A stretch of DNA of 19,129 bases from Clostridia bacterium (GCA_017456945.1 JAFTIK010000100.1:1-19129), one strand, 5' to 3'. Shown: positions 8,220 to 16,000, counted from the first letter of the stretch. Made by a program: numbers and translations. The notes: generated from the letters alone by a model not told the origin.

Positions 8220-10055
8220 TTATTTTGCGCTAGGATACGCTTTATCATAAAGGGGTTTCCATTGAGTTTTCCAAGCGTTAACAAATGAAGTAAAATATTT
8301 CTTTGCGCTAGGAGCTTTGTCTTTTGTAGTACCATACTTAAAATACGTTGAAGGCGCATCATAATCATACTCTGCAGAGTCAATAACCAAGTGTCTCTTG
8401 AAACTACTTTCATTACTGAAATAAATAGGTTCATTTGCAATTTGATAAAGAACGTCTGTCATTCTTTCACCCGTAACAGGATTCTTTGCATTCTTCATTT
8501 CAAGAATAGATCTGCCGAACGGCGTCATTTCTGCAAGTTGACTTTCTTCCATATCGTAGATAAGCGCCTTAGGTGCGTTAGTCAATACAGAGAAAGATTG
8601 CAATCTTTCTTCTTCATTTGCGAACTGAATAAAGAGTTTGCAAAGAGCAACCTTATCTTCAGGAATGTTTGATCTCATAAACATATAAGAACGGTTAGAT
8701 TCAAGAAGAGTCGTTTTGCCTACGTGTTCTGCATCAGCCTTCGGCAAGGGCATAAAACGAAGATCTCTACCCATAGCCGTGTACTTTGAATCTCTACCAC
8801 CAGAAGACATAGATCTAAAAGTACCCGATGCTTCTGCTGTCCACCAAACACCCTCTGCTATCATTGCGGTAGGTTTAGAAGTTTTTGTGGAAATAAGGAA
8901 ATTAGATTGAGTGTTGGTATGAGACGCGCCGTTATAACAGTCTGCAGCGGTATATCCTTTTTTAATAATTTCTTCTAACAACTTATAAGCATAATAGTAC
9001 CCCGCCCTATTAAACACGTCGTAACCATTTGCAGCAGAAATAATTTTTTCACCCGTAATAGGCTTATCAACCGAAACGGTATTTCCACCAAAAGTCCAAG
9101 TATCAGTACCCCAATCGGTTACATAATCGGTAACAGTACCATCGAAAGAATAAGCGATTGCTTCTTCTGCACCGTGATAGTCGGTAATAAGTTGGTTAAG
9201 AACGTTAGTAATATAGAAAGTGTTGTTTTTATTTCCAGACCAAGTAATAGGCGAATATTCTGTAGATTTCACTTCTGCGCACAAAATAAGGAATTCTTCG
9301 TAAGTCGCAGGCAAGCCGTCGTCATAAGTACCAGCCAAGCCATCAGGTCCAAGCGAGAATTTGTGTCTTTCACTCGCACCAGTTTCTTTATTTTTTTCAG
9401 AAAGGCCGATACTGTTGTTTGCGCCGTTAAAATAATATCCTCTTCTATTCCAAAGGTCAGCATCATAAGTAAGCCCAGTATATGCTTCATAGTGCGGAAT
9501 AGCATAATACTTATCGTTTACTTTAAGTTCGGTTTTCTGAACGTCGTTAAACTTGCCGATAATATCTTTGTCAACAGGGCTATATATATTGTTAACACCA
9601 AGTTTATTTCCTTCGTCATCCATAGCGAAAATACCATTTTTTTCTGCGATATCTCTAATATCAAACGTACCGTTTACAACGTCCGAAATATCGTAAAGGA
9701 AGCTAGCGCCATCTTGCCCGTAAGCAAGTGTGTAATATTGAACTTGTTCGTTAAAGAAAATCCATTCATTTTCTTGCTTAATTTCAGCAGAAAGTTCAGA
9801 AGCAGTGTTCTTATGGTTGTTAACCCATACTTGAACACCTTTCTTACCCTCTTCAAAACTTACGTTGGCGTAAGCCGCTTCAAATTCATCAGCAACTTGT
9901 TGAATCCATTTATCACCATAACCACCGTTAAAGTGAGAAATTTCAAGTTGTGTTTTGTTTTTATCGATTACTCTACCGGTTTTTTTACAAGCCGCGCAAC
10001 CGAAAACGCAAACTACTGCAAGCAAAATAGCAAGCAATTTCTTAAATGTTTTCAT
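8220..10055 (-). CDS. Extracellular carbohydrate-binding lipoprotein of ABC importer
   Basis: A 611-residue solute-binding protein with a lipoprotein signal. After KKLLAILLAVVCVF there are two candidate lipid-accepting cysteines, Cys20 (VFGC) and Cys23 (CAAC). The mature part has the two-lobe cluster B / family 1 layout (SBP_bac_1-like): an opening beta strand LEISHFNGGYGDKWIQ, a helix QVADEFEAAYANV, and later AMIAEGVWW and LRFMPLPKA segments typical of the hinge and second lobe. It is long for the family (usually 400-450 residues), and the extra length lies in the middle (about 180-330), which may widen the pocket for an oligosaccharide. An AAGGAG ribosome site precedes ATG 10055. It is the first gene of the importer operon. 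Confidence 0.93.
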   Translation of the reverse strand: MKTFKKLLAILLAVVCVFGCAACKKTGRVIDKNKTQLEISHFNGGYGDKWIQQVADEFEAAYANVSFEEGKKGVQVWVNNHKNTASELSAEIKQENEWIFFNEQVQYYTLAYGQDGASFLYDISDVVNGTFDIRDIAEKNGIFAMDDEGNKLGVNNIYSPVDKDIIGKFNDVQKTELKVNDKYYAIPHYEAYTGLTYDADLWNRRGYYFNGANNSIGLSEKNKETGASERHKFSLGPDGLAGTYDDGLPATYEEFLILCAEVKSTEYSPITWSGNKNNTFYITNVLNQLITDYHGAEEAIAYSFDGTVTDYVTDWGTDTWTFGGNTVSVDKPITGEKIISAANGYDVFNRAGYYYAYKLLEEIIKKGYTAADCYNGASHTNTQSNFLISTKTSKPTAMIAEGVWWTAEASGTFRSMSSGGRDSKYTAMGRDLRFMPLPKADAEHVGKTTLLESNRSYMFMRSNIPEDKVALCKLFIQFANEEERLQSFSVLTNAPKALIYDMEESQLAEMTPFGRSILEMKNAKNPVTGERMTDVLYQIANEPIYFSNESSFKRHLVIDSAEYDYDAPSTYFKYGTTKDKAPSAKKYFTSFVNAWKTQWKPLYDKAYPSAK

Positions 10056-10226
10056 AAAATTCTCTCCTTATAAATTATATATTTTTTGTAAATCTTCCCC
10101 TTTATTTCAACTTCTTTCAGAGCCCCTGACGTGACCACCGTCTTTTTACCGAAACCTTGAAATTCCGTTAAAACCATTTGAGAAGAATAATTACCTTTTT
10201 CATTAGTTTTTAATCCACCAAGCCTA

Positions 10227-10295
10227 TTTTTGCTTGAGTTCCTCAAGCAAAAAACAGACGCGTCTGTTTTTTTCGTCGGGGCGCGAAGCCCCGAC
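10227..10295. terminator. Three stacked perfect hairpins (operon 3' end / boundary)
   Basis: From left to right: a stem at 10227-10238 with 10242-10253 around a 3-nt loop; a 24-bp perfect palindrome at 10249-10272 (AAAAAACAGACG and its complement) that shares A residues with the first hairpin; and an 8-bp GC stem, 10275-10282 with 10288-10295, around a 5-nt loop. The palindrome ends in a T run on both strands, so it can terminate in either direction. It lies 18 nt past the stop of the minus-strand TIM-barrel gene and probably closes that operon. Confidence 0.75.
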
Positions 10296-10313
10296 TTATT
10301 CAGTTTTCATTTT

Positions 10314-11207
10314 TTAGTCTTCAAATAAAATTTTTAGACTATCTACGTTATATTTAAGTCTAACGTATTTAAGTTTTTCTGGGCGAAGATACATTTCTGC
10401 ATTTATCGTACCCGTAAAGCCCACGTCGTTAAGACCTTTTTTCACCGCTTCCCAGTTAACGTCACCGTCGCCGGGCATGTGGTGCCAGTCCATACCGTGA
10501 AACTCTTTACCCCAACTATCGTGCAAGTGAGTAAGTTTTAGATGTTTGCCAAGCGTGGTAATATATTCGTACTCATCACCGCCAAAGTGATTTAAGTGAC
10601 CGCTATCGTAACACGCGGCAAAGCAATCAGAGCCAAGTTGGTCGATATAGTAAAGGGTTTCTTTGGGGTCTGCGCAAACGGAAGCTACGTGATGTCTTTC
10701 CATCATATCGTAAGCAAACAAGTTTTCCAAACAAAGCACTAAACCTTCTTGCTTTAAGAAGGGAACGAATTGACTAAAGAACTCTAAGTTTAACTCTTTA
10801 TTGTGTTCTTCTAGTTGCTTGTAGTCGTAGTTCCTTTCATTTCTGAAAAAGTCTATCCCTTCAGGAACGTATCCGTGCGCCGCAAGATATTTAATACCCA
10901 TTCTAGCAGCCCTTTCAAGACGGGCTTGAAATCTATCGCGATACTCTTTACTCAAAAACTCCGATTCAGGTCTATTAACGAGAATAGGCGCGTGACCTTG
11001 GTAAAGTTGAATATCGTACTGCTTTGCTAGGCTAACGTATTTTTCGCAATAGTTCTTTTCTTCAAGCGCGTCGTCGGATATAGGCTTACCGCCCAAGCCG
11101 TCTATCGCGCCGTAGCCGAGTTCGTGCAACGTTCTAAACATCTTTTCCAAGTCGTTATCGAATTGACGTTCGTGCACGTTAACGCTATATCTGTATTTCA
11201 TAACCAT
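10314..11207 (-). CDS. Sugar isomerase/epimerase-like TIM-barrel protein (fifth, divergent copy)
   Basis: A 297-residue protein of the xylose-isomerase-like TIM-barrel family (PF01261), which includes tagatose/psicose 3-epimerases, hydroxypyruvate isomerase, inosose dehydratase and related lyases. The metal and catalytic positions are in place: E161 in LCLENLF, D201 and H204 in YDSGH, H227/H229 in THLHD, and E271 in INAEM. It differs clearly from the four tandem paralogues at 13278-16914 (DSGH instead of DTGH, an insertion with a DGDVNW segment, and THLHDS instead of HVHDN), so it probably has a different substrate. Two starts are possible, 11207 and the in-frame ATG at 11201; GGA at suitable spacing fits either. 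It follows the ASRT-like gene by 20 nt. Confidence 0.88.
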   Translation of the reverse strand: MVMKYRYSVNVHERQFDNDLEKMFRTLHELGYGAIDGLGGKPISDDALEEKNYCEKYVSLAKQYDIQLYQGHAPILVNRPESEFLSKEYRDRFQARLERAARMGIKYLAAHGYVPEGIDFFRNERNYDYKQLEEHNKELNLEFFSQFVPFLKQEGLVLCLENLFAYDMMERHHVASVCADPKETLYYIDQLGSDCFAACYDSGHLNHFGGDEYEYITTLGKHLKLTHLHDSWGKEFHGMDWHHMPGDGDVNWEAVKKGLNDVGFTGTINAEMYLRPEKLKYVRLKYNVDSLKILFED

Positions 11208-11227
11208 TCCGTCCTATCCGATTCAGA

Positions 11228-11593
11228 TTAGAATGCGTAACCTGCTGGGCTATAGTAAGCCATGTTAGTTTGTCTTACGTCAAGACGGCCGAAGCAAGCG
11301 CATACTGGAACGTCTGAAATAACGTGGATAGCGTATTGACCGAAAGGAATCTTGTATTGTTCCTTGCCGATAGGTCCGTCAAGTCTTAAACAAGTAGTTC
11401 TTTCAGCGTTGAGATCGATAGTGATTTTATCGTAAGGCGCTTTGTCTTCAAAAAGAATTTTAATTCTAATGTGAGCATCCTTTTTAGAAACGTTGGTAAT
11501 CATCAACGCTTCGTGGCCCAAAAATTCGGGATTGTCGCCCTGAGGGGGAAGATCACCATCGCAAAACACCCAGTTCTTTTTACCGTTTTTCAT
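11228..11593 (-). CDS. ASRT-family small-molecule-binding domain protein (sensory rhodopsin transducer-like, PF07100)
   Basis: The 121 residues match the Anabaena sensory rhodopsin transducer family over their whole length: an early W8 and DG, GHE at 26-28, ER(T) at 64-66, DVPV at 94-97 and RLDVRQ at 103-108, the most telling block. The fold is a beta-sandwich that forms tetramers. It was named from a cyanobacterial partner of a rhodopsin, but most members sit in sugar-metabolism gene clusters, and the superfamily has been proposed to bind small molecules. No rhodopsin gene is visible. Its place between the M24-fold and TIM-barrel genes fits a sugar-sensing or sugar-handling role (inference). 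AGGAGAT lies about 7 nt before the ATG. Confidence 0.88.
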   Translation of the reverse strand: MKNGKKNWVFCDGDLPPQGDNPEFLGHEALMITNVSKKDAHIRIKILFEDKAPYDKITIDLNAERTTCLRLDGPIGKEQYKIPFGQYAIHVISDVPVCACFGRLDVRQTNMAYYSPAGYAF

Positions 11594-11626
11594 TTTCTTT
11601 ATCTCCTTATTTCTCTAATTTATTTA

Positions 11627-11656
11627 TCCCCCGCCCCGTTTTTTCAAGACGGGGGA
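11627..11656 (-). promoter_or_regulatory. GC-rich hairpin in leader of the ASRT-like gene
   Basis: Stem 11627-11633 with 11650-11656 (TCCCCCG/CGGGGGA on the plus strand), or alternatively CCCCGT/ACGGGG at 11634-11639 with 11649-11654, lies in the 159-nt gap between the M24-fold gene and the ASRT-like gene, 33 nt before the start codon. No T run follows on the minus strand, so it is more likely an mRNA-processing or stability element than a terminator. Confidence 0.45.
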
Positions 11657-11752
11657 GTAAGTTTAAATTTTTATCTTTCTCTTTTTCTTTTTTGCTTTTT
11701 GTAGAATTTATCAACAAAAATTCCACAGCCGTTTAGAGAAAGGTTTTTCAAA

Positions 11753-12925
11753 CTATTTTACGTAGTTAAAAAGTTCTTCTTCGAATTCGGGGCACAAAGG
11801 TTCTGCGCCGTTTTCGGTAATTACGTAACAAGTTTCTACTCTCAAACCGTGAAGTTCAGGGTGACCAAAGAAACTTACGTCAACGTTGATTATCATATTC
11901 TTTTCTAACGGAACGTCACCGTTAGGTCCGTAGAAGGGCGCTTCGGCTTCCATAAGCCCCATAGTGTGAGCAAACGGACAAACGAGATATTTAAGGTAAC
12001 CACCCTTTTCGTAAAGCGCTCTACCAACCTTGTCGATTTCAATACCACGATTGCCTATTTTAAGCATACTCTTGGTAAGTTTCATAACTTCTATCATATC
12101 GATAAGGAATTTTCTTTGTTCGGGGGTGTATTCGCCGCTTACGGGAATAGTATGCCCAAACGTACCAGCGTAACCGTTAATTCTAGGCGCGATACCAAGC
12201 ATTACCATTTCGCCGTTTTTCATTTCCTTGTTGGTTGCCGTGGGAACTACTGCGTTAGAACGAATACCGCTACCTACGATAGTTCTGTAAGCAAAACTGT
12301 CTGCGCCGTTAGAACGGCAAACTTCTTCGCCCGCTGCGGCAACTTCGTATTCCTTAGCGCCGTCTTTAACTTTTGCAGCCATTGCTTTGTACGCTTTGCA
12401 AGCAAGGATAGTTGCCTGTCTAGCCTGTTCAACTTCCCAGTCGCTCTTAACGTATCTAAACTTTAAGTAGTCTTCGGTAATATCAACGATATCACAACCC
12501 GCAAAACCCTTAACCAAATCTTCGTGAACAGCGTAAGGCATATCGGTAGTACCAACTAAACCAACGGTCTTAACGGGGAACTTTGCGGTAAGTTCTTTGA
12601 AAAGATCTTCAAAACTAATGATGGTTGCCAAAGGATATTCTTCGTCGGGCACCATAAATACGGGGAAACATCTTACGTCGGTAATAGCAGAGTCTTGCTT
12701 TGCGAACGGTTCGCTTTCAGGTCCACCCAAAAGCATAGTAGTACCGTCTCTACCAACTAAAACTTCCCCCTTTTCAAATTGACCACACCAACCGGTTAAA
12801 TACCAACCGTTAGCCACGTTAAGTTCGTCGAAGTAAATGATTGCAATATCGATATCCTTTTCGTTAAGAAGTTTAACGACTTTTGCTACTCTGTTTTCGG
12901 TTTCTTGTTTGTTGTAATAAGCCAT
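11753..12925 (-). CDS. M24 peptidase / creatinase-fold protein with altered metal site
   Basis: A 390-residue protein with the two-part aminopeptidase P/creatinase layout: N-terminal creatinase domain at about 12-155 and the pita-bread M24 domain at about 163-385. The usual dimetal ligands are Asp, Asp, His, Glu, Glu. By motif alignment the two Asp positions here hold G244 and T255 (LGIAPRINGYAGTFGHT, where peptidases have DxG and SDxTR). H320 (AHTMGL) and the last Glu E364 (LRVETCYV) remain, and the fourth ligand is D349. It is therefore unlikely to be a metal-dependent Xaa-Pro peptidase and may be a metal-free creatinase-like hydrolase or a binding protein. First gene of the M24-ASRT-TIM operon. 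An AAGGAG site precedes ATG 12925, downstream of a good promoter. Confidence 0.87.
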   Translation of the reverse strand: MAYYNKQETENRVAKVVKLLNEKDIDIAIIYFDELNVANGWYLTGWCGQFEKGEVLVGRDGTTMLLGGPESEPFAKQDSAITDVRCFPVFMVPDEEYPLATIISFEDLFKELTAKFPVKTVGLVGTTDMPYAVHEDLVKGFAGCDIVDITEDYLKFRYVKSDWEVEQARQATILACKAYKAMAAKVKDGAKEYEVAAAGEEVCRSNGADSFAYRTIVGSGIRSNAVVPTATNKEMKNGEMVMLGIAPRINGYAGTFGHTIPVSGEYTPEQRKFLIDMIEVMKLTKSMLKIGNRGIEIDKVGRALYEKGGYLKYLVCPFAHTMGLMEAEAPFYGPNGDVPLEKNMIINVDVSFFGHPELHGLRVETCYVITENGAEPLCPEFEEELFNYVK

Positions 12926-12966
12926 AATTCTCTCCTTATTTATCTTTTAAAATTTAGCTTTTTATT

Positions 12967-12995
12967 ATTATATAATAAACTTTAGTTGTTGTAAA
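12967..12995 (-). promoter_or_regulatory. Sigma-A-type promoter of the M24-fold operon
   Basis: Minus-strand -35 TTTACA (12990-12995) and -10 TATAAT (12967-12972) with a spacer of exactly 17 bp, about 40 nt upstream of ATG 12925. An inverted repeat, GTTG...GCAAC (12988-13010), overlaps the -35 box and could be an operator. Confidence 0.75.
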
Positions 12996-13143
12996 TACAT
13001 AATGAGCAACAAAAAGAGTAAAAAAGAAAACAATTTGTATTTTGTTGTAAAAAAAGCAACTTTTTAAAAAACACCTTAAAAATTTACATTTTTTATAGAA
13101 AAACCGTTAAATTTTGTTATATTTTTAAAAAAGAGTAAAAACT

Positions 13144-13167
13144 AAAACCGCCAAAAACGGCGGTTTT
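13144..13167 (-). terminator. Rho-independent terminator of the TIM-barrel array
   Basis: A perfect 9-bp stem, AAAACCGCC (13144-13152) with GGCGGTTTT (13159-13167), around a 6-nt loop. On the minus strand it is followed by a T-rich tract. It lies about 110 nt past the last gene of the array. Confidence 0.85.
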
Positions 13168-13277
13168 GAAATGGAATTTTTACTTGTTTTTTAATCGTTT
13201 ATCTTTTCTATAAAATCGTTCATTTTTTAGAGCTAAATTTTAACGATTTTAGTGTTTTTAAAAGATGAAATTACCAG

Positions 13278-14180
13278 TTAAACACCTTTAGACATCTCTT
13301 CAGTATCGCAAATTTTACGGAAAAATTTATACCCCTCTTTCCAAACTTTTCTATCAAAAGAAAGGAATCTATGCGGCATAATTTCTAGACTAAACACCCC
13401 GTCGAACCCCACTTCTTCAAGCGCGTCAATAACCGCCTTCCAGTCGGTAAGTCCCATAAACGGAGCGTAATGATCATCCCTAATTTTATGGTTATCGTGA
13501 ACGTGTAAAACCTTAAGATTTTTACCAAATTTTCTTATAGCGTCGGGTATAGTATCCCCAGTAAAATCGCCAGTCAAAAGCATATGCCCAGTATCAAGGC
13601 ACACCCCGAAATTATCCGTTCCAAGTTCATCTAAATACCCCAAAATCTCTTCGGGGCGACTGCACGCCGCAGGGCAACAAACACCCCTTTCTTCGTCGGT
13701 ATGAAACAAGTTTTCAATACACTCGGTAATACCGTACTCTTCAAGCACGGGTTTTAAGCGCTTAAAAAAGGCTAGATTTATTTCCTTTCTGTAATCTGCA
13801 AACCTATCGTAAATTGCAAAGCGTGGCTTTAACGGGTGTATTACGATATACTTTGCGCCAAGCAAAGCAGTAGCCTTAATATCTTCGACTATCATATCGT
13901 AAAACCTATCGGTAAGAGTTTCTTCAAACACCAAAACTCTAGCGTGCGTTTGATGTATTCTAACCCCTTTTGACTCGGCGTATTTTCTTATACCCGTAAA
14001 CACTTCGGTAAAATCTTGACCTTCGTTTACGCGCGCAAAACCACGCCCGACGTTAAAGTCTATAGTATCAAAGCCAGCTTCGGCAATAATATCTATACCT
14101 TCTTCTATATCAATAAACTTTTCAGGGTCGTCCTTATATTTCATAAGACCACCGATATTTACACCAACTTGAAGTTTCAT
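13278..14180 (-). CDS. Sugar isomerase/epimerase-like TIM-barrel protein, array copy 4
   Basis: A 300-residue PF01261 TIM-barrel protein, last in the transcription order of four paralogues. Expected catalytic and metal positions are intact: E156 (TECIENLF), D196 and H199 (CLDTGHMLLTGDFTGDT), H226/H228 (VLHVHDN) and E266 (FSLEI). An early QTHA motif at 77-80 is shared with the paralogues. There is no signal peptide, so it acts in the cytoplasm. AAGGAG lies 6 nt before ATG 14180, and the gap from the preceding gene is 13 nt. It most resembles the copies at 15092 and 16000 in the DTGH-to-HVHDN block. Likely reaction: isomerisation, epimerisation or beta-elimination on a sugar or keto-sugar. The specific substrate is unknown. 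Confidence 0.9.
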   Translation of the reverse strand: MKLQVGVNIGGLMKYKDDPEKFIDIEEGIDIIAEAGFDTIDFNVGRGFARVNEGQDFTEVFTGIRKYAESKGVRIHQTHARVLVFEETLTDRFYDMIVEDIKATALLGAKYIVIHPLKPRFAIYDRFADYRKEINLAFFKRLKPVLEEYGITECIENLFHTDEERGVCCPAACSRPEEILGYLDELGTDNFGVCLDTGHMLLTGDFTGDTIPDAIRKFGKNLKVLHVHDNHKIRDDHYAPFMGLTDWKAVIDALEEVGFDGVFSLEIMPHRFLSFDRKVWKEGYKFFRKICDTEEMSKGV

Positions 14181-14193
14181 TTTTTCTCCTTAA

Positions 14194-15090
14194 TTAACCT
14201 TTCATACTACGCTTTATCATATCGTTTGGATCGCAAAGCTTTCTCGCATACTTTGCGCTAGCAAGAAGTAATTCCTTTTCAAAGGGTATCTTCTTGTAAA
14301 GGGTAAGCTCCAAACTGAACACCCCTTCGTACCCTATCTCAACTAACGCGCGCATAGTTTCCGCCCAGTCAATCGTGCCAAAGTACGGAAAGAAATGCGA
14401 ATCGTTGTTAGTGTAGTTATCGTGAACGTGCATAACCTTAAGATGTTTACCAAGGTTTCTTATTGCGTCGGGAACGGTTTCCCCCGTTATAGGTGTGTTC
14501 AAGTTAAGATGCCCCGTATCAAGACAAACGGCGTATCTATCTTCGCCAAGCTCGTTAACCCAGTCTAGCAATTCGTTGGTCGTACAACTTGCGTTTAAGC
14601 AGTATTTGCCGTTCTCTTTACTAAACAAGTTTTCAATACAACAGATAACGTCGTACTTTTCCAAGTATGGGCGAAGTCTTTTTAATCTATCTACGTTAAC
14701 CTTTCTTCTGAACGCGTAATCCTTATCGCCGTTACACTCTGGGGGTTTAACGGGGTGAACGACCAAATATTTACAACCTAGCATAGCGGTAATTTCCACG
14801 TCTTTAAAAAGTTTTTGCATAAACTCTTCGGTCGTAGCAACGTCGTATTCCCCCCTATGCGCGTGCGTTTGACTTATTTCAAGCCCGCGTCTATCGCAAA
14901 TTTCTTTAATGCGGGCGCATCTTTCTTCAAGCGTACTACCCCCTAAATGTTCCACTAAACGATAAGTACAAACGTCAACGGCGTCGTAACCGGCGTCAGC
15001 AACGAGTTCAACGCTTTCTTCGGGTGTAATCCACTCTTCGGGAATACCAGTATATTTATTTATCCCGTTCTGATTTAATCCTATCTTCAT
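14194..15090 (-). CDS. Sugar isomerase/epimerase-like TIM-barrel protein, array copy 3
   Basis: A 298-residue member of the same PF01261 group, starting MKIGLNQNG. It keeps the glutamate in CCIENLF, the DTGH pair, the HVHDN histidine and the glutamate in FSLEL. It is the most divergent of the four in the substrate loop after DTGH: LNLNTPITGET replaces the MLLTGDxTGDT of the other three. It also carries a Cys-bearing segment, YCLNASCTTNE, where the others have CSRPEE or CSKPEE. These differences fall where substrate specificity is set in this family, so it may act on a different epimer or step. The ribosome site is weak, and the stop of copy 2 lies 1 nt upstream, which suggests translational coupling. 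Confidence 0.9.
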   Translation of the reverse strand: MKIGLNQNGINKYTGIPEEWITPEESVELVADAGYDAVDVCTYRLVEHLGGSTLEERCARIKEICDRRGLEISQTHAHRGEYDVATTEEFMQKLFKDVEITAMLGCKYLVVHPVKPPECNGDKDYAFRRKVNVDRLKRLRPYLEKYDVICCIENLFSKENGKYCLNASCTTNELLDWVNELGEDRYAVCLDTGHLNLNTPITGETVPDAIRNLGKHLKVMHVHDNYTNNDSHFFPYFGTIDWAETMRALVEIGYEGVFSLELTLYKKIPFEKELLLASAKYARKLCDPNDMIKRSMKG

Positions 15091-15091
15091 T

Positions 15092-16000
15092 TTATTTCAC
15101 CATATTATCGGGGTTGGAAATCTTTCTAATAAAAGTCAAAAGTTCCTGTAGCCCTATTTTATTAAAAGTCATATAACGATAGAGCGTTAGTTCAAGGTTG
15201 AATACGCCCTGATAATTCACTTCTTTAAGCGCCAAAGCAATCTCTTTCCAGTCCCCACGCCCAAAGTACGGGGGCGAGTGCTCGTCTTTTTCCTTAAAGT
15301 TATCGTGAACGTGCAACACCTTTAAGTGCTTGCCAAGTTTCCTAATAGCGCCTTGTGGCGTATCCCCCGTATAGTCGCCCGTTAAAAGCATATGCCCCGT
15401 ATCTAAGCACACGCCGAAACGATCGGAATTTAGGTTTTCTAAATAATACAAAATCTCTTCGGGGCGACTGCACGACGACGGAACGAGTTTCTTATTCGCG
15501 TCAGGGTCGGGTCTGAAAAGGTTTTCAATACATTCTATTACGTCGTACTCTTCAAGCACGGGTTGTAAACGACGGAAAAATTTAAGGTTAATTTCCTTTC
15601 TGTAATCCACCCCGTTGTCGTACAAGCACGTAGGCGGTTGCAAGGGGTGTATTACGATATAGTCTGCGCCAAGCAGTTTAGTCGCCTTTATGCAACGTAT
15701 TAGCACTTCAAAGTACTCGTCGCCTTGCGCGTCGTCAAACGCGATAAGGGGCGCGTGCGTTTGGTTTATTTTAAGATTATGCTTTTCTGCCAGATTCCTA
15801 ACGTTTAAATAATACTCTTCAAACGCCTTTTCTTGCTCGTCGTGATCGCGTACGAACTTTTCTTGTTCGCCGAAAAACCCAAAATCCACGCAGTCAAACT
15901 CGGCTATTTCAAGCATATTAAAGCCTTCTTCAAGACTTATAAACTTTTCAGGCTCATCGTTAAAGCGGAACAAACTCCACATATCCATACCGACTTTCAT
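15092..16000 (-). CDS. Sugar isomerase/epimerase-like TIM-barrel protein, array copy 2
   Basis: A 302-residue PF01261 protein with the full set of active-site motifs: IECIENLF, CLDTGHMLLTGDYTGDT, VLHVHDN and FNLEL. The start codon overlaps the stop of copy 1 by one base (TAATG), with AAGGAGAT about 10 nt upstream, a tightly coupled arrangement. Compared with copies 1 and 4 it has a longer charged stretch at about 45-65 (EQEKFVRDHDEQEKAFEE) near the first barrel strands. The loop after HVHDN (EKDEHSPPYFGRGDW) follows the pattern seen in all four. Cytoplasmic. The reaction type is known for the family only, and the substrate is not. Confidence 0.9.
   Translation of the reverse strand: MKVGMDMWSLFRFNDEPEKFISLEEGFNMLEIAEFDCVDFGFFGEQEKFVRDHDEQEKAFEEYYLNVRNLAEKHNLKINQTHAPLIAFDDAQGDEYFEVLIRCIKATKLLGADYIVIHPLQPPTCLYDNGVDYRKEINLKFFRRLQPVLEEYDVIECIENLFRPDPDANKKLVPSSCSRPEEILYYLENLNSDRFGVCLDTGHMLLTGDYTGDTPQGAIRKLGKHLKVLHVHDNFKEKDEHSPPYFGRGDWKEIALALKEVNYQGVFNLELTLYRYMTFNKIGLQELLTFIRKISNPDNMVK

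Larger units (their letters stand above)
12926..13277. other. 352-nt AT-rich intergenic region
   Basis: It holds the promoter of the M24-fold operon at its left side and the terminator of the four-gene TIM-barrel operon near 13144-13167. Between them are two GTTGTAAA...GCAAC inverted-repeat elements (12988-13010 and 13044-13060). No credible coding frame is seen in it. Confidence 0.7.

Noticed and set aside
9174..10073. 299-codon plus-strand frame opposite the solute-binding protein gene
   Set aside because: It is antisense to a well-supported gene with signal peptide and family motifs. The translation is a Phe/Ile/Val/Asn-rich shadow without motifs.
10056..10226. Promoter or riboswitch in the 170-nt leader of the importer operon
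   Set aside because: TTGAAA and TATAAT are present on the minus strand but 25 bp apart, and no known riboswitch core or convincing stem set was found. I could not place the promoter.
10052..10246. 64-codon minus-strand frame just upstream of the solute-binding protein gene, ending in an ATGA overlap with it
   Set aside because: It would start with TTG inside a hairpin and has no ribosome site. The internal ATG at 10177 has only a distant, weak one. The protein resembles nothing I know, and the binding-protein gene has its own good ribosome site. More likely the operon leader; a translated uORF cannot be excluded.
11966..12466. 166-codon plus-strand frame opposite the M24-fold gene
   Set aside because: An antisense shadow of a clear gene, with no ribosome site or recognisable domain.
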